Shown here: positions 1 through 13,044 of the stretch, piece by piece
Layout: each line of letters starts with the position of its first letter
Position numbering within the stretch: position 1 is the stretch's first letter
Source: Pseudoneurospora amorphoporcata
Lineage: Eukaryota > Ascomycota > Sordariomycetes > Sordariales > Sordariaceae
DNA length: 64,000 bases
Direction of reading: 5' to 3'
Assembly: GCA_033297205.1 (NCBI GenBank)
Contig: MU859065.1
Location: forward strand, 310,001 to 374,000
Made by a program: the position numbers and the translations under genes
Notes under the pieces: generated by a model
Told to the model about the DNA's origin: nothing
Databases searched by the model: none
What the model saw: only the letters and a program-made list of their open reading frames with translations

Positions 1-2786
1 TCGTGTTGGTTTTGTGTTGTGCCTCCGTTCAGGGTCTTCCAAACCTTCTTTTCTAGCGACGATCATGGCCTGGCTGTGCTATTTTTGGACGAGGACGCGC
101 GCGGCTCTGGGCAGCTAGTATAAGCTAGCAGCGAAGAACCCCCTTTTTCTTTCCTCTCTTGTGTGCGCCGCCAACGGCAACGGAAGATTGAGTCTACAGA
201 AATACGGACGGCTCTAAGCAATTGCCAATGTCTTGAGCTGTCGCCGAAATCACTCTCTGTTTTCCGTTGCCCGTATGCAGTATCCAACGCGGTCACCGGC
301 ACCAAATGGGCACGGGACCGAATCAGTCTCGATTACCGGTATAGCGAGCAAAAGAGAAAGTGGAAGAACGGTTCTCGACGGAGCCCTACCTATCATCACC
401 ATCATGTGTGTGACCCGAATGGAAGATCACATCGAACGAACAGCGGTCTCCCCGCCATTTTTCGTATGTACGCAGGTCACAAAGCAGCAGCATGTGCTAT
501 GCAATGCCAGTTGGCCGCAGCTGGTATTGGTGAACTTTCAATGTCGCGTGTCACTCCAAAAAAAGAATCATGATATGCAATCAGCTGCCACTTGCCTTGG
601 GAAGTGAAGTGAGTGCGTCAACATCCTCTTTGAAATTCTGGAGCGGGTGGGTGATGGGTTACGCTGTTGTTTCAGAGTTTCGTGGTAAAGCAAGTTAACC
701 TGCAATGCATGAAGAAGGGGGTTTCCTACTTTACTGGGAGCTGGGCGCAACTCATGACAGAAAAGCTGGTGCTGGGTCGCTAGGGGCAAAATGGAGGGGG
801 AAAACCGGGAGGTGGACAACCGGGACGATCCTGTCGGCGAGGGTTGACCCTGATATCATTGTGCCGCGATGATGTGTGGCAGCGACTAGATATATCAAGT
901 TGGAGGGTCAATGATAACTTGAGAAACTGGCGAGAAGCAGGATATTTAGAGGTATTAACTGATGAAGTGTTGTCGGCTTTGTGAAGGTCGGATGAAATTT
1001 GATGTCAACTCGATCGATTAGATTGCGCGCCCAGGCTTTAGAAGTTGGAGTTTGGACCCTGAAAGAAGCGGAGGAAATCCCCAATCCCCACGCACCTGCC
1101 CATCAGTGCCTGCTTGAGCATGAAAATCGGTGTCAATCACGGTCGCAGCTACCGTGACTGATCCCGGTGCTGTGGACAGGACGGGAGACAGATAAACTCG
1201 TGCGTACCTAAACTCGTTAAAGCAAGCCAAAAGGGACCAAGGCCAGGAGCAGCCAAGCGGAAGCCAAAACGTGCATGGTGCAGAACGCCGGCTTCTGCTT
1301 TGGAAAAGAGGTCAAACATTATCCGACATTTTGGGACGATCAAAGAAAGTTGCATCAGTGCCCCCCTTTTTCACACAATGGTGGACAAAAGAATAGTTTC
1401 AACCAAGTGACACGAGAAAAGAAAGAAGCAAACGTCGCCATCGTTCTTGCCCGGTTTCCGAACGATGGGTCGTGAAACGAATCTGAGATGCCCAAGACTT
1501 TGTGGGACTCAGGGGCTCGATGGAACTCCTATCCGTTTAACTTTGGGTGACACTAGCGTAGGGACGGCTTGGTACCGCTGTACACACAGGTGCAGCGGCA
1601 TGAGCGGGCAGAGGCGGGACAGAAACATGGGACGGCACAACCAACACCACGACGGCTGACGTAGGCCGGCTTCATTTTTCACAACATCCCTCACAGACTT
1701 CAACACAGAGTGGTTATTGCGATGAGGCAGCGCCAACCAATGCTCAGCATCAAGACGACGCATTCATGACATTTCCACTGTCGAAGCCCGAGCCAGTTGA
1801 AGCCATCTCGCAATGGGATTGCATGGATGCATTCCTTGAGTTGGTGGGGCCAGCCATCCAGGTCCATCTTGGCCACTCGATGTTCTTATTAGAGGTGATT
1901 GCATCCCTGCAGCATTCGCCAGAGGAGGTTGCTAAGCCACGCCCTCCTGAGCACTTGCAGTGAGCGCCGCCAGTGCTTGAGTGTTGCTCCTTTTTCCGTG
2001 TCGTGTGTGGTTTGGTTGACACCTCACCTCCAGTCCAGGGAGTGACCAGGCCCTGCCAATGTTTATAGGTAGCGAGCGAAAAAGACCGGGACCTGCAATG
2101 ACCTGCAATGACTTGCCCGACCAGGGGCCCTCTCCGAAATCCCCACTCCTCCTGCCCTGGGCTTCCAACCTAGAACAACCTATACCAATACCTCACTGAC
2201 CGACCTGTTGCTCTCCTGAGATCTTGAAACCAGGTTTTTGCCATTTTGTTTTGTTTTCTCTTCCTGCTCAGCAACCCTCACTCTCCAGGAAGCAGAGGCA
2301 CGAATGTTCTGTTAGCATCGACACGTCCTGTCCCGTCTCTCGTTATCTCTTACTTGACGCATCCCATCGCTCTCCCGGCTTCATCCACTTTTCCCGCAGG
2401 ATCTCGACGGCAGCTTTTGTTTGACCTGCAAGTCTTTGCCAGCCACTTTTGGTCTTGGATCCCCTCCAGTCAGTCGCCAGTCTCCAGCTGACATCTATCC
2501 CGCCTCGCCATTGTTTGCTGCCACTCTCTCTCTACGCCCACCTATCCGGAGAAAGAAGTCCAGCCCCGCTGTTCAGTCCTGTCTGCACCAGCACACCGCG
2601 ACCATTTCTTTGACCTCCTGGCCGGCGAAGGGCGTTTCGACCGCCAACCCAACTCTCCATAATTTATCCGACAGTATAATACCTTGTAATTCAACTTGCT
2701 GCTCCAGCATCAACATCTAGGCTCCAGCAGTATTCGAGCTTTCTCTACATCCGCTCTTCCCAGTCCCTATTCCACGGTCCGCAACC
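1..2786. other. Intergenic, upstream and 5' leader of chs-1
   Basis: No convincing gene is visible; open frames here are short and of non-coding composition. The last 300-400 bases before the chs-1 start are rich in C and T (many CTCTC, CCAC and TTCC runs), typical of a fungal promoter and 5' leader. A 10-nt duplication (CTGCAATGAC) occurs near 2090-2115. The region probably holds the chs-1 promoter, but I recognise no specific transcription-factor site. Confidence 0.6.
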
Positions 2787-5667
2787 ATGGCGTACCACGG
2801 TCGGGGCGACGGCTATGAAGGCCACCAGTTACAAGATCTGCCCGGTGGGCACAACCAGGTAAGTTGGTTCTTTGTCAGAGAGGAAATACTTGATTTATCC
2901 GTGTTAACTCGAACCTCCTGATCCAGGGCGACCAGCACGACGATGCGCAAGCCCCCTTCCTCTCCGAAAGCCATATGCCTTACGACAACGGCCGCTTGGG
3001 CGCCGATACACCTCCAGTTCGCCCTGTCTCGGCGTATAGCTTGACCGAATCCTATGCTCCTAATGCTGGCACCACGCGAGCCGGTGTCGCTGTCAACCCT
3101 ACCCCGCCACCTCACGGGGGTTATGGCGGCGGCGGCATCAGCAGCGGTGTCGATCAGGGATACAACTATGGTGGTGACTATGCGACAGATCCGGCATACA
3201 GGATGTCCGCTGTTGGCGAGGACGATAGCTGGCTCCGTCGTCAGCAGGTCAACGCTGCCCCCGGCGGTGGCCTGAAGCGTTATGCCACCAGAAAGGTCAA
3301 GCTCGTTCAGGGTTCCGTTTTGAGTCTTGACTATCCCGTTCCTAGTGCCATTAGAAACGCTGTTCAGCCCAAGTACCGCGATGAGGAGGGCAACAACGAG
3401 GAGTTCTTCAAGATGCGCTACACTGCCGCTACTTGCGATCCCAACGACTTCACGCTCAAGAACGGTTACGATTTGCGCCCTCGCATGTACAACAGACATA
3501 CCGAGCTTCTCATCGCCATTACGTACTACAACGAAGACAAGGTCCTGCTCTCCAGAACGCTGCACTCCGTCATGACGAACATCCGCGATATCGTAAACCT
3601 GAAGAAGTCCTCTTTCTGGAACCGCGGAGGACCGGCGTGGCAGAAGATTGTCGTTTGCTTGGTTTTCGACGGTATTGAGAAGACAGACAAGAACGTCCTC
3701 GACGTTTTGGCCACCATCGGTGTTTACCAGGATGGTGTCGTCAAGAAGGACGTTGACGGCAAGGAGACTGTTGCACACATTTTCGAGTACACAACCCAGC
3801 TTTCCGTCACACCAAACCAGGCGCTCATCCGGCCCGTGGATGACGGCCCGCAGACACTGCCCCCTGTGCAGTTCATTTTCTGCTTGAAGCAGAAGAACAC
3901 CAAGAAGATCAACTCGCATCGTTGGCTGTTCAATGCTTTTGGCCGTATCCTCAACCCCGAGGTGTGCATTCTGTTGGATGCCGGTACCAAGCCCAGTCCC
4001 AAGTCGCTCTTGGCCCTTTGGGAGGGCTTCTACAACGACAAGGATCTTGGCGGTGCTTGCGGTGAAATCCACGCCATGTTGGGCAAGGGCGGCAAGAAGC
4101 TGCTCAACCCCCTGGTCGCCGTCCAGAACTTTGAGTACAAGATCTCCAACATTCTCGACAAGCCGCTGGAAAGTGCTTTCGGTTACGTCTCTGTGTTGCC
4201 CGGTGCCTTCTCGGCTTACCGATTCAGAGCCATCATGGGCCGGCCTTTGGAGCAGTACTTCCACGGTGACCACACCCTGTCCAAGCTTTTGGGCAAGAAA
4301 GGTATTGAGGGTATGAACATTTTCAAGAAGAACATGTTCTTGGCCGAAGATCGTATTCTCTGCTTCGAACTGGTCGCAAAGGCTGGCCAGAAATGGCATT
4401 TGAGCTACATCAAGGCTGCCAAGGGCGAGACCGATGTGCCCGAAGGTGCGCCCGAGTTCATCTCTCAGCGTCGTCGTTGGCTCAACGGTTCGTTCGCCGC
4501 CAGTTTGTACTCTCTTATGCATTTCGGAAGAATGTACAAGAGCGGTCATAACATCGTCCGCATGTTCTTCCTCCACGTCCAGCTCATCTACAACATCGCA
4601 AACGTCATCTTCACATGGTTCTCTCTCGCTTCCTACTGGCTCACCACAACCGTTATCATGGATCTCGTCGGTACCCCGGTTACGGCTTCTAGCTCTTCGG
4701 CAGAACATCACGGTTGGCCCTTCGGTGACACGGCAACGCCCTTCTTCAACGCGGTTCTCAAATATATCTACCTGGCATTCGTTATTCTGCAGTTTATCCT
4801 TGCATTGGGTAATCGGCCGAAGGGTTCCAAGTGGACATACATCACCTCGTTTATCGTCTTCTCTCTCATTCAGTCTTACATCTTGGTTCTGTCCGGTTAT
4901 CTTGTTGCCCGCGCGTTCTCCGTACCGCTCGACGAACAATTACAGCTAGACAACGCTAAGAACGCAATGGCTTCACTCTTTGGCGGTTCAGGATCAGCAG
5001 GTGTCATTTTGGTGGCCTTGGTAACCATTTACGGTATTTATTTCTTGGCCTCCTTCATGTACCTCGACCCCTGGCACATGTTCCACTCGTACCCTTACTA
5101 CATGCTCCTCATGTCGACCTACATCAACATCCTCATGGTCTACGCCTTCAACAACTGGCACGACGTTTCGTGGGGTACCAAGGGTTCGGATAAGAACGAG
5201 GCACTGCCGTCCGCCAACGTCAGCAAGGGTGAGAAGGACGAGGCCGTGGTGGAGGAGATTGAGAAGCCGCAGGAGGATATCGACCAGCAATTCGAGGCCA
5301 CGGTCAGGCGCGCTCTTGCTCCGTACAAGGAAGACGAGACGCCGGAGCCTAAGGATCTCGAGGACTCGTACAAGTCTTTCAGAACCATGCTCGTTGTGTC
5401 TTGGCTGTTCTCCAACTGCATCCTCGCTGTTGTTATCACCAGTGACAACTTTAACTCATTTGGCATCGGGGTAAGCATTACTCTCCACCTTCTTTTGACT
5501 TTGGACAACCTACTAACATATCTCGATAGCAAACCGCATCCGCAAGAACTGCCTGGTTCTTCAAGTTCCTTCTGTTCGCTACTGGCGCGCTCTCCATCAT
5601 CCGCTTTATTGGCTTCTGTTGGTTCCTTGGCAGGACCGGTATCATGTGCTGCTTTGCTCGTCGCTGA
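2787..5667 (+). CDS. chs-1: Class III chitin synthase
   Basis: Processive glycosyltransferase family 2 enzyme that polymerises UDP-GlcNAc into cell-wall chitin at the plasma membrane. There are three exons: 2787-2858, 2927-5470 and 5530-5667. The introns, 2859-2926 and 5471-5529, both have GTAAG donors and keep phase 0. The product is 917 aa. A Gly/Pro/Tyr-rich N-terminal tail (about 1-130) precedes the chitin synthase domain. EDR at about 498-500 and QRRRW at 538-542 are the catalytic and product-binding signatures. At least six hydrophobic segments follow from about residue 560 to the C-terminus, which ends in CCFARR. The start is set by MAYHGRGDGY, which matches my memory of N. crassa CHS-1, and by the clean splice of the first 72-nt exon. 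Without the last splice the frame would run into non-homologous sequence until 5779. Family and class are certain; the symbol rests on recollection of the N. crassa protein. Confidence 0.96.
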
Positions 5668-7296
5668 GCAAGTAATTCCAAAGATACAATGTTTTACAAA
5701 GCGCAAAAGGGAGGAGGAAGGGCAGAGGTTTGCTGCTTTCTCTGCGGCGGCAAGGCGTCATGGTAGGGTAGTATCGTGAAACGGAACGGTTCAAAAAGCC
5801 TACTTTTTATTACCATGTAGTATCAAATGTTGGCTTTTCTTTTTTGATGGTATGAAGCCTGTGTGGTGGTGTTTCGCATTGTTGGGGTAAACTATTACAT
5901 GTTGGTTGGTTGGGCGTGACAAATTACAGATGGATCAAAATGGGACACACTCTTTGACACAAGGTTATTGTTCTAAATCTGACCAGCGTGCGTCGGTTGA
6001 TCTTGACATTAGAATGTCTCCGTGGAGCTGGATTGGAAGAGATGTCAAGAGAAATGCTGGGATGGAACATATGTCCAAGAAGCTTGGGCATGGGCCAGGG
6101 CGTTTTCTCCTCGCTTTGTTGGTTAAGCCCAGATAATTTGTGAATCTTGGTATGAGAGAAGTTGTGAACCTCACGCAGTGTGTGACGTATCTCCGTGTGA
6201 CATCCAGTATAGCAAATCACGGATGATGCGGCGGGACCGGAGTGGTGGACGGAAGGTACCCGACGGAACTTAGACGGAGCTGCCAGAGCGGCGATAGAGT
6301 GTGTAATTTTCGGGACGTATTGTACAATACCATACACATTAACCTAGCTCCCAACCATTACCGGAGGGTTGCCACTACGGAATCCACTGTAACGATGAGA
6401 TCACCGAATACTGCCGATTTTGCGCCCGGTGATTGGAATGTCTCTGATCTAATGTACGTTTAATTCCTCGGGTTTGCTTCTGCTCTAAAAATTACCCTTC
6501 TCGACAGCTCTTCAATAGTCCTTGAAGAGTTGCAGAGACCTCAACGTTGTTGACGTCTACCGGTATGAGCAACAGGCGGACCAATCTGGAAGCGCCTGCC
6601 GGCCGGGCGCTTTGCTTTCTGTTATCGCGTGCCCCTCATCGAGGTGCCAGGTCCTAGAATAAACCTGAACGCCATCAGTTGAGTTTATCATATCACGTAT
6701 CGCGAACCTGGGATTTCGCATCACACCTGCCACTACAGTTCCTGTCAAATCTCGCGCCAACAAGAACTTCCGGCCTGATACATCTCGAAGCTTCCGTCTG
6801 TACTGCAGTTCCTCTCTTGTCGTTGGTAGCATAGTCTAGCTGCACGTTTAAGCTTTTTGGTCTAGTTTGACACTTCCGTCCCGTCTTGTCTTGTTCGATC
6901 TTTCCCCTGACACATACTTACGCACGACCGGTCCGTCATGTTTTGATCGATCGGAAATACCTTACATACACCGCCCACGCAACGCAACGCAGGCCTCGGC
7001 GTCATTCAATATTCCCTTCACCTCCTCTCCTGCAACCTTCTCGTCGTCCCCGTAATCTGACACCGACCTACTTTACCTACCGCGTATATCATCTCCATCT
7101 CCGTCCTCTTTTCAACAGCCAACCCTACCTTTCCCACTCGAGCGCAAACCGAACCCTTCCCCTCGACGGCCTTGTCTCCCCCGCCCGTCCCTCGGCGCCT
7201 AGACGACTCTGAGGTCTGTTGGCGCCCGTATCGCATATACATATCCGACAAGCAAACACATACGTGGATCCGCGGCAGGGTCACAATACCGTCAAG
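5668..7296. other. Intergenic between chs-1 and the UBC12 gene
   Basis: The first few hundred bases are T-rich and look like the chs-1 3' UTR. From about 6850 to 7290 the plus strand is rich in pyrimidines and ACC/CTC runs, consistent with the promoter and 5' leader of the downstream gene. I see no gene, RNA or repeat. Confidence 0.55.
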
Positions 7297-8165
7297 ATGT
7301 TGAAGATTTGGTCTATGGTACGGAACACCACATTTGATCCCTCCCATCAAGCTGGGCGCGCATGATTCGACGTGGCCATGCTTGAGACGCCCCGAAACGG
7401 GATGCGCGACACTGTGATTGCTGACACGATCTTGCTCAACTATGTAGAAGAAGGAGCAGCAGAAGGCCGAGAATGCGGCTGGAGCTGAAAGTGGCGGGAA
7501 GAAGAAGAAGGTTACGGCGGCGCAGTTACGGGTGCAGAAAGGTACGTAACTAGAATGATCGCATTCCCGGACGGAGGCTATCTACTCTCAGTCTCGGCTC
7601 CAACATGTCCGTTCGAGCTGAGCTGCCTTCGGCTCCGACTAGTCGGCAGCAATAGAGAAAGAACCATTTAGCTAACGCCATGTTGCCCTTCCTCACGGGG
7701 CGGTAACGTTGTTGAACAGATCTCAGCGAGCTTTCACTAGGCAGCACAATGAAGACCGAGTTCCCGGACCCCGACGACATCCTCAACTTCATCCTTTACA
7801 TCGAGCCGGACGAGGGCATGTACAAGGGCGGCAAGTTCAGCTTCACGTTCAACATCACGCCCAACTTCCCGCACGAGCCACCCAAGGTGCAGTGCCGCGA
7901 AAAGATCTACCACCCCAACATCGACCTGGAGGGCAAGGTGTGCCTCAACATCCTGCGCGAGGACTGGAAACCCGTGCTCAACCTGAACGCCGTCATCGTC
8001 GGCCTGCAGTTCCTCTTCCTCGAGCCCAACGCGAGCGATCCCCTGAACAAGGAAGCGGCCGAGGACCTGCGGTCCAACAGGGAAGGGTTCAAGCGCAACG
8101 TCAGGACGGCCATGTCGGGCGGCAATGTCAAGGGTCAGACGTATGAGCGGGTTGTTTCCCAGTAG
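7297..8165 (+). CDS. ubc12: NEDD8-conjugating enzyme E2 (UBC12)
   Basis: E2 enzyme that accepts NEDD8 from the NAE1-UBA3 E1 and transfers it to cullins, activating SCF-type ubiquitin ligases. Three exons, 7297-7317 (only 7 codons), 7448-7541 and 7720-8165, give 186 aa; human UBE2M is 183. The tiny first exon encodes MLKIWSM, corresponding to the N-terminal methionine-plus-hydrophobic peptide that docks on the E1 and on DCN1. A Lys-rich linker and AAQLRVQKDLSEL helix follow. The UBC fold contains YHPNIDLEGKVCLNILREDW, with the thioester cysteine at residue 113, and then KPVLN and FLEPNASDPLNKEAAE. KVCLNILREDWKP is specific to UBC12 rather than to ubiquitin E2s. Introns are 7318-7447 (GTACGG donor) and 7542-7719 (GTACGT donor, CAG acceptor, phase 1). 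Starting at the internal ATG 7749 would lose the E1-docking region. Confidence 0.95.
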
Positions 8166-8758
8166 GTATCGGGAACCCAATCAAGCGGAAAGACTCATCA
8201 TCATAAGAAACACAAGTATCAGAAGAACTAGGCCCGTGCGTTCACCTTTCACTTCTTTTCTCAGCCTCCCAGCCTCAAAAGGTCTCAGCTCGCTTTTTCA
8301 GCTTTTCAGCCTCAGCGCCTGCCTGCCTTATTTAGATCTAAGCGAACTGCCCACTGTGGGATAGCCCCAGGTCCCATGGGGATGGTACAGGATGGCCCGG
8401 GAATCGGGATGAACATACGTTGTGCTTGGCGTGCAGAATGGAGTAGGGGAGTGTGGGAGTGGAACTGCTGTGCTGCTCTGTCAGTGGATGGACGGGCTCG
8501 CTCGCTCGCTCGCTGTCCGCTGTCAGTCGGTCACCGGCAAGTTCCCTTATCTGTTGAAGGCTGGGTGGTGTGGTGTGGTGTTGGGCGGGCGGGGAAGGGG
8601 TCTGGCCAGACAGACGGGGTTGCAGGGCGGAAGCTACGTATGCAGTGTGTACCTGACACGCCGAACTCCCCGGATCTACCTTTCCCAAACATGGAAGCTC
8701 CCTAAGCTAAGTTCTAGGCTTTTCTGCGGGCGGTATGTAGTGTAGAGCGGGAAGATGA

Positions 8759-8793
8759 GGGACTGGGACTGGGACTGGGACTGGGACTGGGAC
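8759..8793. repeat. GGGACT hexanucleotide microsatellite
   Basis: About six head-to-tail GGGACT units, the last one incomplete, lie in the downstream region of the UBC12 gene. This is a simple-sequence repeat and may vary in length between strains. Confidence 0.9.
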
Positions 8794-9369
8794 GTACCTA
8801 CATTGGTTGGAAGCGAAGGGAGGGGAAGGGGAGGGGAAGAAGATTAGGGAACGAATGCTAGAAGAAGCGGATTCATTAAAGCGGCGTTTTTCTTTTATAT
8901 GACGAATGGACCTGAGACTATTTTCAATAACCAAGGGGGTGGTGTTAATACGCACCTTTGAGCTCCCATCTGTACCTTTTGGTTGTTTCTGATTTTTCTG
9001 TTTTCCATGGGGTTCATGTAGTGGCGTACTTACCACCTATACCCATCTTTATCATAGACTCACTCTTTCGTGTTGTTACTTTGCTTGTTGAGGATTGCTT
9101 GCAGACGATGGGACTCTAACAGTGCGTTGTAAGTTCCTTTCCATCCACGCCGAAGCACATGGTTGACATGAAAAAAAAAAAGAGCAATTGTCAAAACACC
9201 GAAGCCGCTGTTAGCACGTCAGTCAAAATCAAAGGGCTTCCCTCTTTACCACTGCCTACCCCAACCACTCAACCCAAACCCAATCCATGATCTCCGAATA
9301 TCGGTCTATTTCACATGCGATCCCAGGACCCTTGAACCCCAGACTCCAGACTTGCCTTCACCTCTATTG

Positions 9370-9377
9370 TGAGTCAT
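9370..9377. promoter_or_regulatory. Candidate CPC1/Gcn4-type element upstream of ilv-2
   Basis: TGAGTCAT matches 8 of 9 positions of the ATGASTCAT element bound by Gcn4-family factors (CPC1 in Neurospora), which control amino-acid biosynthesis genes. Half-match TGACTC sequences also occur at 9842-9847 and, on the other strand, at 10209-10214. The site is about 1.5 kb from the ilv-2 start, so its relevance is uncertain. Confidence 0.3.
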
Positions 9378-10919
9378 CATTCAAATACTGAGGATCACCA
9401 TTTCGATACCGAAAAGAGGAGTCATAAATTGAAAGCAAACTATTGATCGGATTCGGAGGTGGAAGTGGAAGTGGATGTGGGAGCGGGATTGTACCCAAGA
9501 AAGCACATCATCGCCCCAGGGCCCAGGCATGAAGGCATCCCCATGCAGGGGCGGACCGAAGCCGCTCCCCCGTTGCCCGGTTTGGAGCTGTGCCAATGCT
9601 CGTCAGCCAGTGAGGTGACATTCTGACAGACCGGGATGTACCCATTTTCCCACTCAATAAATCGTGGGACGTGGCCCACTCCGCTCAACCCCAGTTTCAA
9701 GGTGACTTCGTCTCCTCTTCGGGGCGCTGGTCGGAGCTCTTGAGAACCTCTGGAGCCACAGGCAAGGCAAGCTGCGAGCAAAGCTGTGATGATTGTGGTG
9801 ACATTGAGAGAGGACCTTCGTGGCAAAGGGCTGTCAAGCCTTGACTCCTCACAATCGAAGGCGGCATCATCATTGGCATCATTGGAGGCAAGCATGTAAG
9901 GTATGTAAACACGCCCACAACGGTACAAAATGACAGGAGTGGCTACGGAACCTTTTCTATGTACGAAGAAGTGCAGAATTCAGGGCGGTACATGCATGGA
10001 GCTTTGTGCAATGCCGCAGTTTAGATTCGGGTGGGAATGGCAAAAGGAACTGAAACCGGCTGAGAATGGATCCCTCCGAGGCTGTTGTCAACTTGCGGTG
10101 CTCCGTACCGGGGGGTAGGGCGACAACGGCGTGGACGAACAGGGGCGGATCTGGCAGCACCAGGGCCGGACCCCGCCCATGCCAACGACGCCAGCAACCG
10201 GAGTTTGGGAGTCACCATGTTGGCTTGGCCTGGAAAAGGGTCCAGCATCGCCCAGCATCTGGCTCGTGCGTTGCTCCGTGGGCGTTGTCATGACTTGTCG
10301 TCTGCTTTGGGCTGGTATGGAGTCGGAATGGCCTCGCCTTGGCAATCTCTTGGCGCGCCCCTTGGGCTGGCACGGCTGGGGGACCAGTCACAGTGAGGCT
10401 CACAGCGAAACAGCAGAGGGGCAGCGAGCCAGCGAAAGCGGGACGAAAGCGGGTTTCACGCCCCATTGGTTCCAGGGGCATTTTGGAGTGGTTTTGCTTG
10501 GAGCCCCAGCGAAGGCCAAAGCTCGCCAAGATATGGACCAAGCTGTGGCCCCACCCGCAGCTCTCGCCAGCGACCGAAGTCGGTGACAGCATGGCAGCCA
10601 GCTCAGGTGGCGGACCAACCAGAGCGTCTGTTTTGCGGCGCGCGTTGCTAGAGTCTGGCAAACGGGAAGGAAATTTAAAAATTTGGACCCGCACATCGGT
10701 GACTACTCGGCAGCGTCAGACAGTCACAGACAGTCAGACGGTTGGGATCCAAAGGTTCGTGGTCCTCCGTAGCTGCTCCGTAAACAGCCGCCGCTCCTGA
10801 GCTCCGGATCTCCTCATAAGCCAACCATCTCTTCCCTTCTTGCTCCTCTTTCTTCTCTCTCCCGTCCTTCTTTCCTTCCCTCCCCATCCATCCCATCATC
10901 CTCCAACCCATCCGTCACA

Positions 10920-12606
10920 ATGGCTGCCCGCAACTGCACCAAGGCTCTCCGCCCCCTGGCCCGCCTGGCCACTCCCGCCGTCCAGCGCCGCACCTTCGTG
11001 GCTGCTGCCAACGCTGCCCGCGCCTCCGTTGCCGTCAAGGCCGTTGCTGGCCCTGCCCGCCAGCAGGTCCGCGGTGTCAAGACCATGGACTTCGCCGGCC
11101 ACAAGGAGGACGTTTATGGTGAGTTCAACTCCAGATCCGCTTACTTGACTGCCATTGGGCCGAAATCTCAACATAACTGTTTACTGACGAGCTGTTCCTA
11201 TCTGCAGAGCGCGCTGACTGGCCCGCTGAGAAGCTCCTCGTGAGTCATTCCATCTCAATTACACAATTCCATTTTCAACCGAGCGTCTTGCAGCAACGGA
11301 ATAATGCCCGTAGCTCATCCGGCTCCAAAGCCCAGCCCCCTCTAGCTTAGCTATGAACTTTACTCAACCATGGATCATCCAACGGTTTGGGCGGGGCGCG
11401 GCGGGGCAGCGAGCGGGTCAAGCCTGCTCAAGCTCCTCACAAGCTCAATTGAGTCGCCCAACACAAACGTGTAATTCTCATACTGACCCCAAATTTTCTG
11501 TAGGACTACTTCAAGAACGATACCCTCGCTCTCATCGGCTACGGCTCTCAGGGTCACGGCCAGGGCCTCAACCTCCGTGACAACGGTCTCAACGTCATCG
11601 TCGGTGTCCGCAAGAACGGCAAGTCCTGGCAGGACGCCATCCAGGATGGCTGGGTTCCCGGCAAGAACCTCTTCGATGTCGATGAGGCCATCTCCCGCGG
11701 TACCATCGTCATGAACCTCCTTTCCGATGCCGCCCAGTCCGAGACCTGGCCCCACATCAAGCCCCAGATCACCAAGGGCAAGGTGAGTTACCCTCAAGGT
11801 GCCATTGGGTCTCTTGGCGCGAGCTAACCACCATCTTCAACAACAGACCCTCTACTTCTCCCACGGTTTCTCCCCCGTCTTCAAGGATCTCACCAAGGTC
11901 GAGGTCCCCACCGACGTTGACGTCATCCTCGTCGCCCCCAAGGGCTCCGGCCGTACCGTCCGCTCCCTCTTCCGTGAGGGCCGTGGTATCAACTCCTCTT
12001 TTGCTGTCTACCAGGACGTCACTGGCAAGGCCAAGGAGAAGGCCGTCGCCCTCGGTGTCGCTGTGGGCTCCGGTTACCTCTACGAGACCACCTTCGAGAA
12101 GGAGGTCTACTCTGACCTCTACGGTGAGCGCGGCTGCCTTATGGGCGGTATCCACGGCATGTTCCTCGCCCAGTACGAGGTTCTCCGTGAGCGCGGCCAC
12201 TCCCCCAGCGAGGCTTTCAACGAGACCGTTGAGGAGGCTACCCAGTCTCTCTACCCCCTCATTGGTGCCCACGGCATGGACTGGATGTTCGACGCCTGCT
12301 CCACCACCGCCCGCCGTGGTGCCATCGACTGGACCCCCAAGTTCAAGGACGCCCTCAAGCCCGTCTTCAACAACCTCTACGACTCCGTCAAGGACGGCTC
12401 CGAGACCAAGCGCTCTCTCGAGTACAACTCCCAGCCTGACTACCGTGAGAAGTACGAGGCCGAGCTCGAGGAGATCCGCAACCTCGAGATCTGGCGCGCC
12501 GGCAAGGCCGTTCGGTATGTGATACTCGTTTCCCCTTTGCTACACAAAGTACCCTGACTAACATCCCTCCTCTTCTAGCTCCCTCCGTCCCGAGAACCAG
12601 AAGTAA
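10920..12606 (+). CDS. ilv-2: Ketol-acid reductoisomerase, mitochondrial
   Basis: Converts 2-acetolactate or 2-aceto-2-hydroxybutyrate to the 2,3-dihydroxy acids with NADPH and Mg2+, the second common step of valine, leucine and isoleucine synthesis. Five exons, 10920-11118, 11208-11239, 11504-11782, 11847-12514 and 12579-12606, give 401 aa; I remember 402 for N. crassa. Residues 1 to about 55 are Ala/Arg/Ser-rich without acids, a mitochondrial presequence. The Rossmann loop GYGSQGHGQ lies at 89-97, followed by a VRK cofactor-specificity segment. The knotted C-terminal domain contains ERGCLMGGIHGMFLAQYE and HGMDWMF. Exon 2 is only 32 nt. Intron 2 (264 nt) is long for this genome and contains a G-rich stretch. 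Strong C-ending codon bias implies high expression. The ATG follows a TCACA context after a CT tract. The neighbouring minus-strand gene converges on it. Confidence 0.97.
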
Positions 12607-13044
12607 ACAACTAGCGTTGAATGCTTTTTGGTTGGGTGGTGATTTTTGCTTGCACGAGGGATACACAAATGATACTCCGGTTGTTGGGCAGGTTTGAAAA
12701 ATGACTAGACACACACGCTGCACGGGCCGTATCAATATGACTGGTCGGCCGCTGGAACGGGACGGATACCTCTGGGAAATATGGGGGATATTAAAAGCCT
12801 TTTCTCCGACGTCTCTTCGATTTGGTTTGTTCTGGGCTTGGGTTTGTTCGGATTGTATATAATTATCTTTATGGGGGGCCTTTGCCCGGTGGCATGTCGG
12901 TCAATGAACTTTTCCTTTTTTCTCTGTTCAACTTTTGTTTGGTCTATCTATGCTTTGGTGATCTTGATCTTATATATATCGGACGAAAGCTGATGCTAAT
13001 TTCAACTCCCTAGTTTCTCTCTACGCTATTACGATCGTCTCCTC
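12607..13044. other. Convergent 3' regions of ilv-2 and the PLP enzyme gene
   Basis: This 438-bp spacer separates the ends of two converging genes. It is T-rich on the plus strand (12780-13020) and should contain both 3' UTRs. I see no other element. Confidence 0.6.

Larger units (their letters stand above)
8166..10919. other. Intergenic, UBC12 3' region and long ilv-2 upstream region
   Basis: The gap of 2.75 kb holds no convincing gene. It contains GCTC repeats near 8500, a GGGACT hexanucleotide array at 8759-8793, an 11-A run near 9170, and a GC-rich segment at about 10080-10650 with spurious overlapping open frames on both strands. The last 120 bases before ilv-2 are a dense CT tract (TTCTTCCTTCCCTCCCC style), as in strongly expressed Neurospora genes. 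Confidence 0.55.

Noticed and set aside
2813..4939. A 708-codon open frame on the strand opposite chs-1
   Set aside because: It is the mirror of strong codon bias in chs-1: rich in Val, Glu, Gln and Asp without domains. The chs-1 strand has clear homology and splice sites.
10080..10700. Overlapping frames of about 150 codons on both strands upstream of ilv-2
   Set aside because: A GC-rich stretch lowers stop frequency in all frames; none shows a domain.
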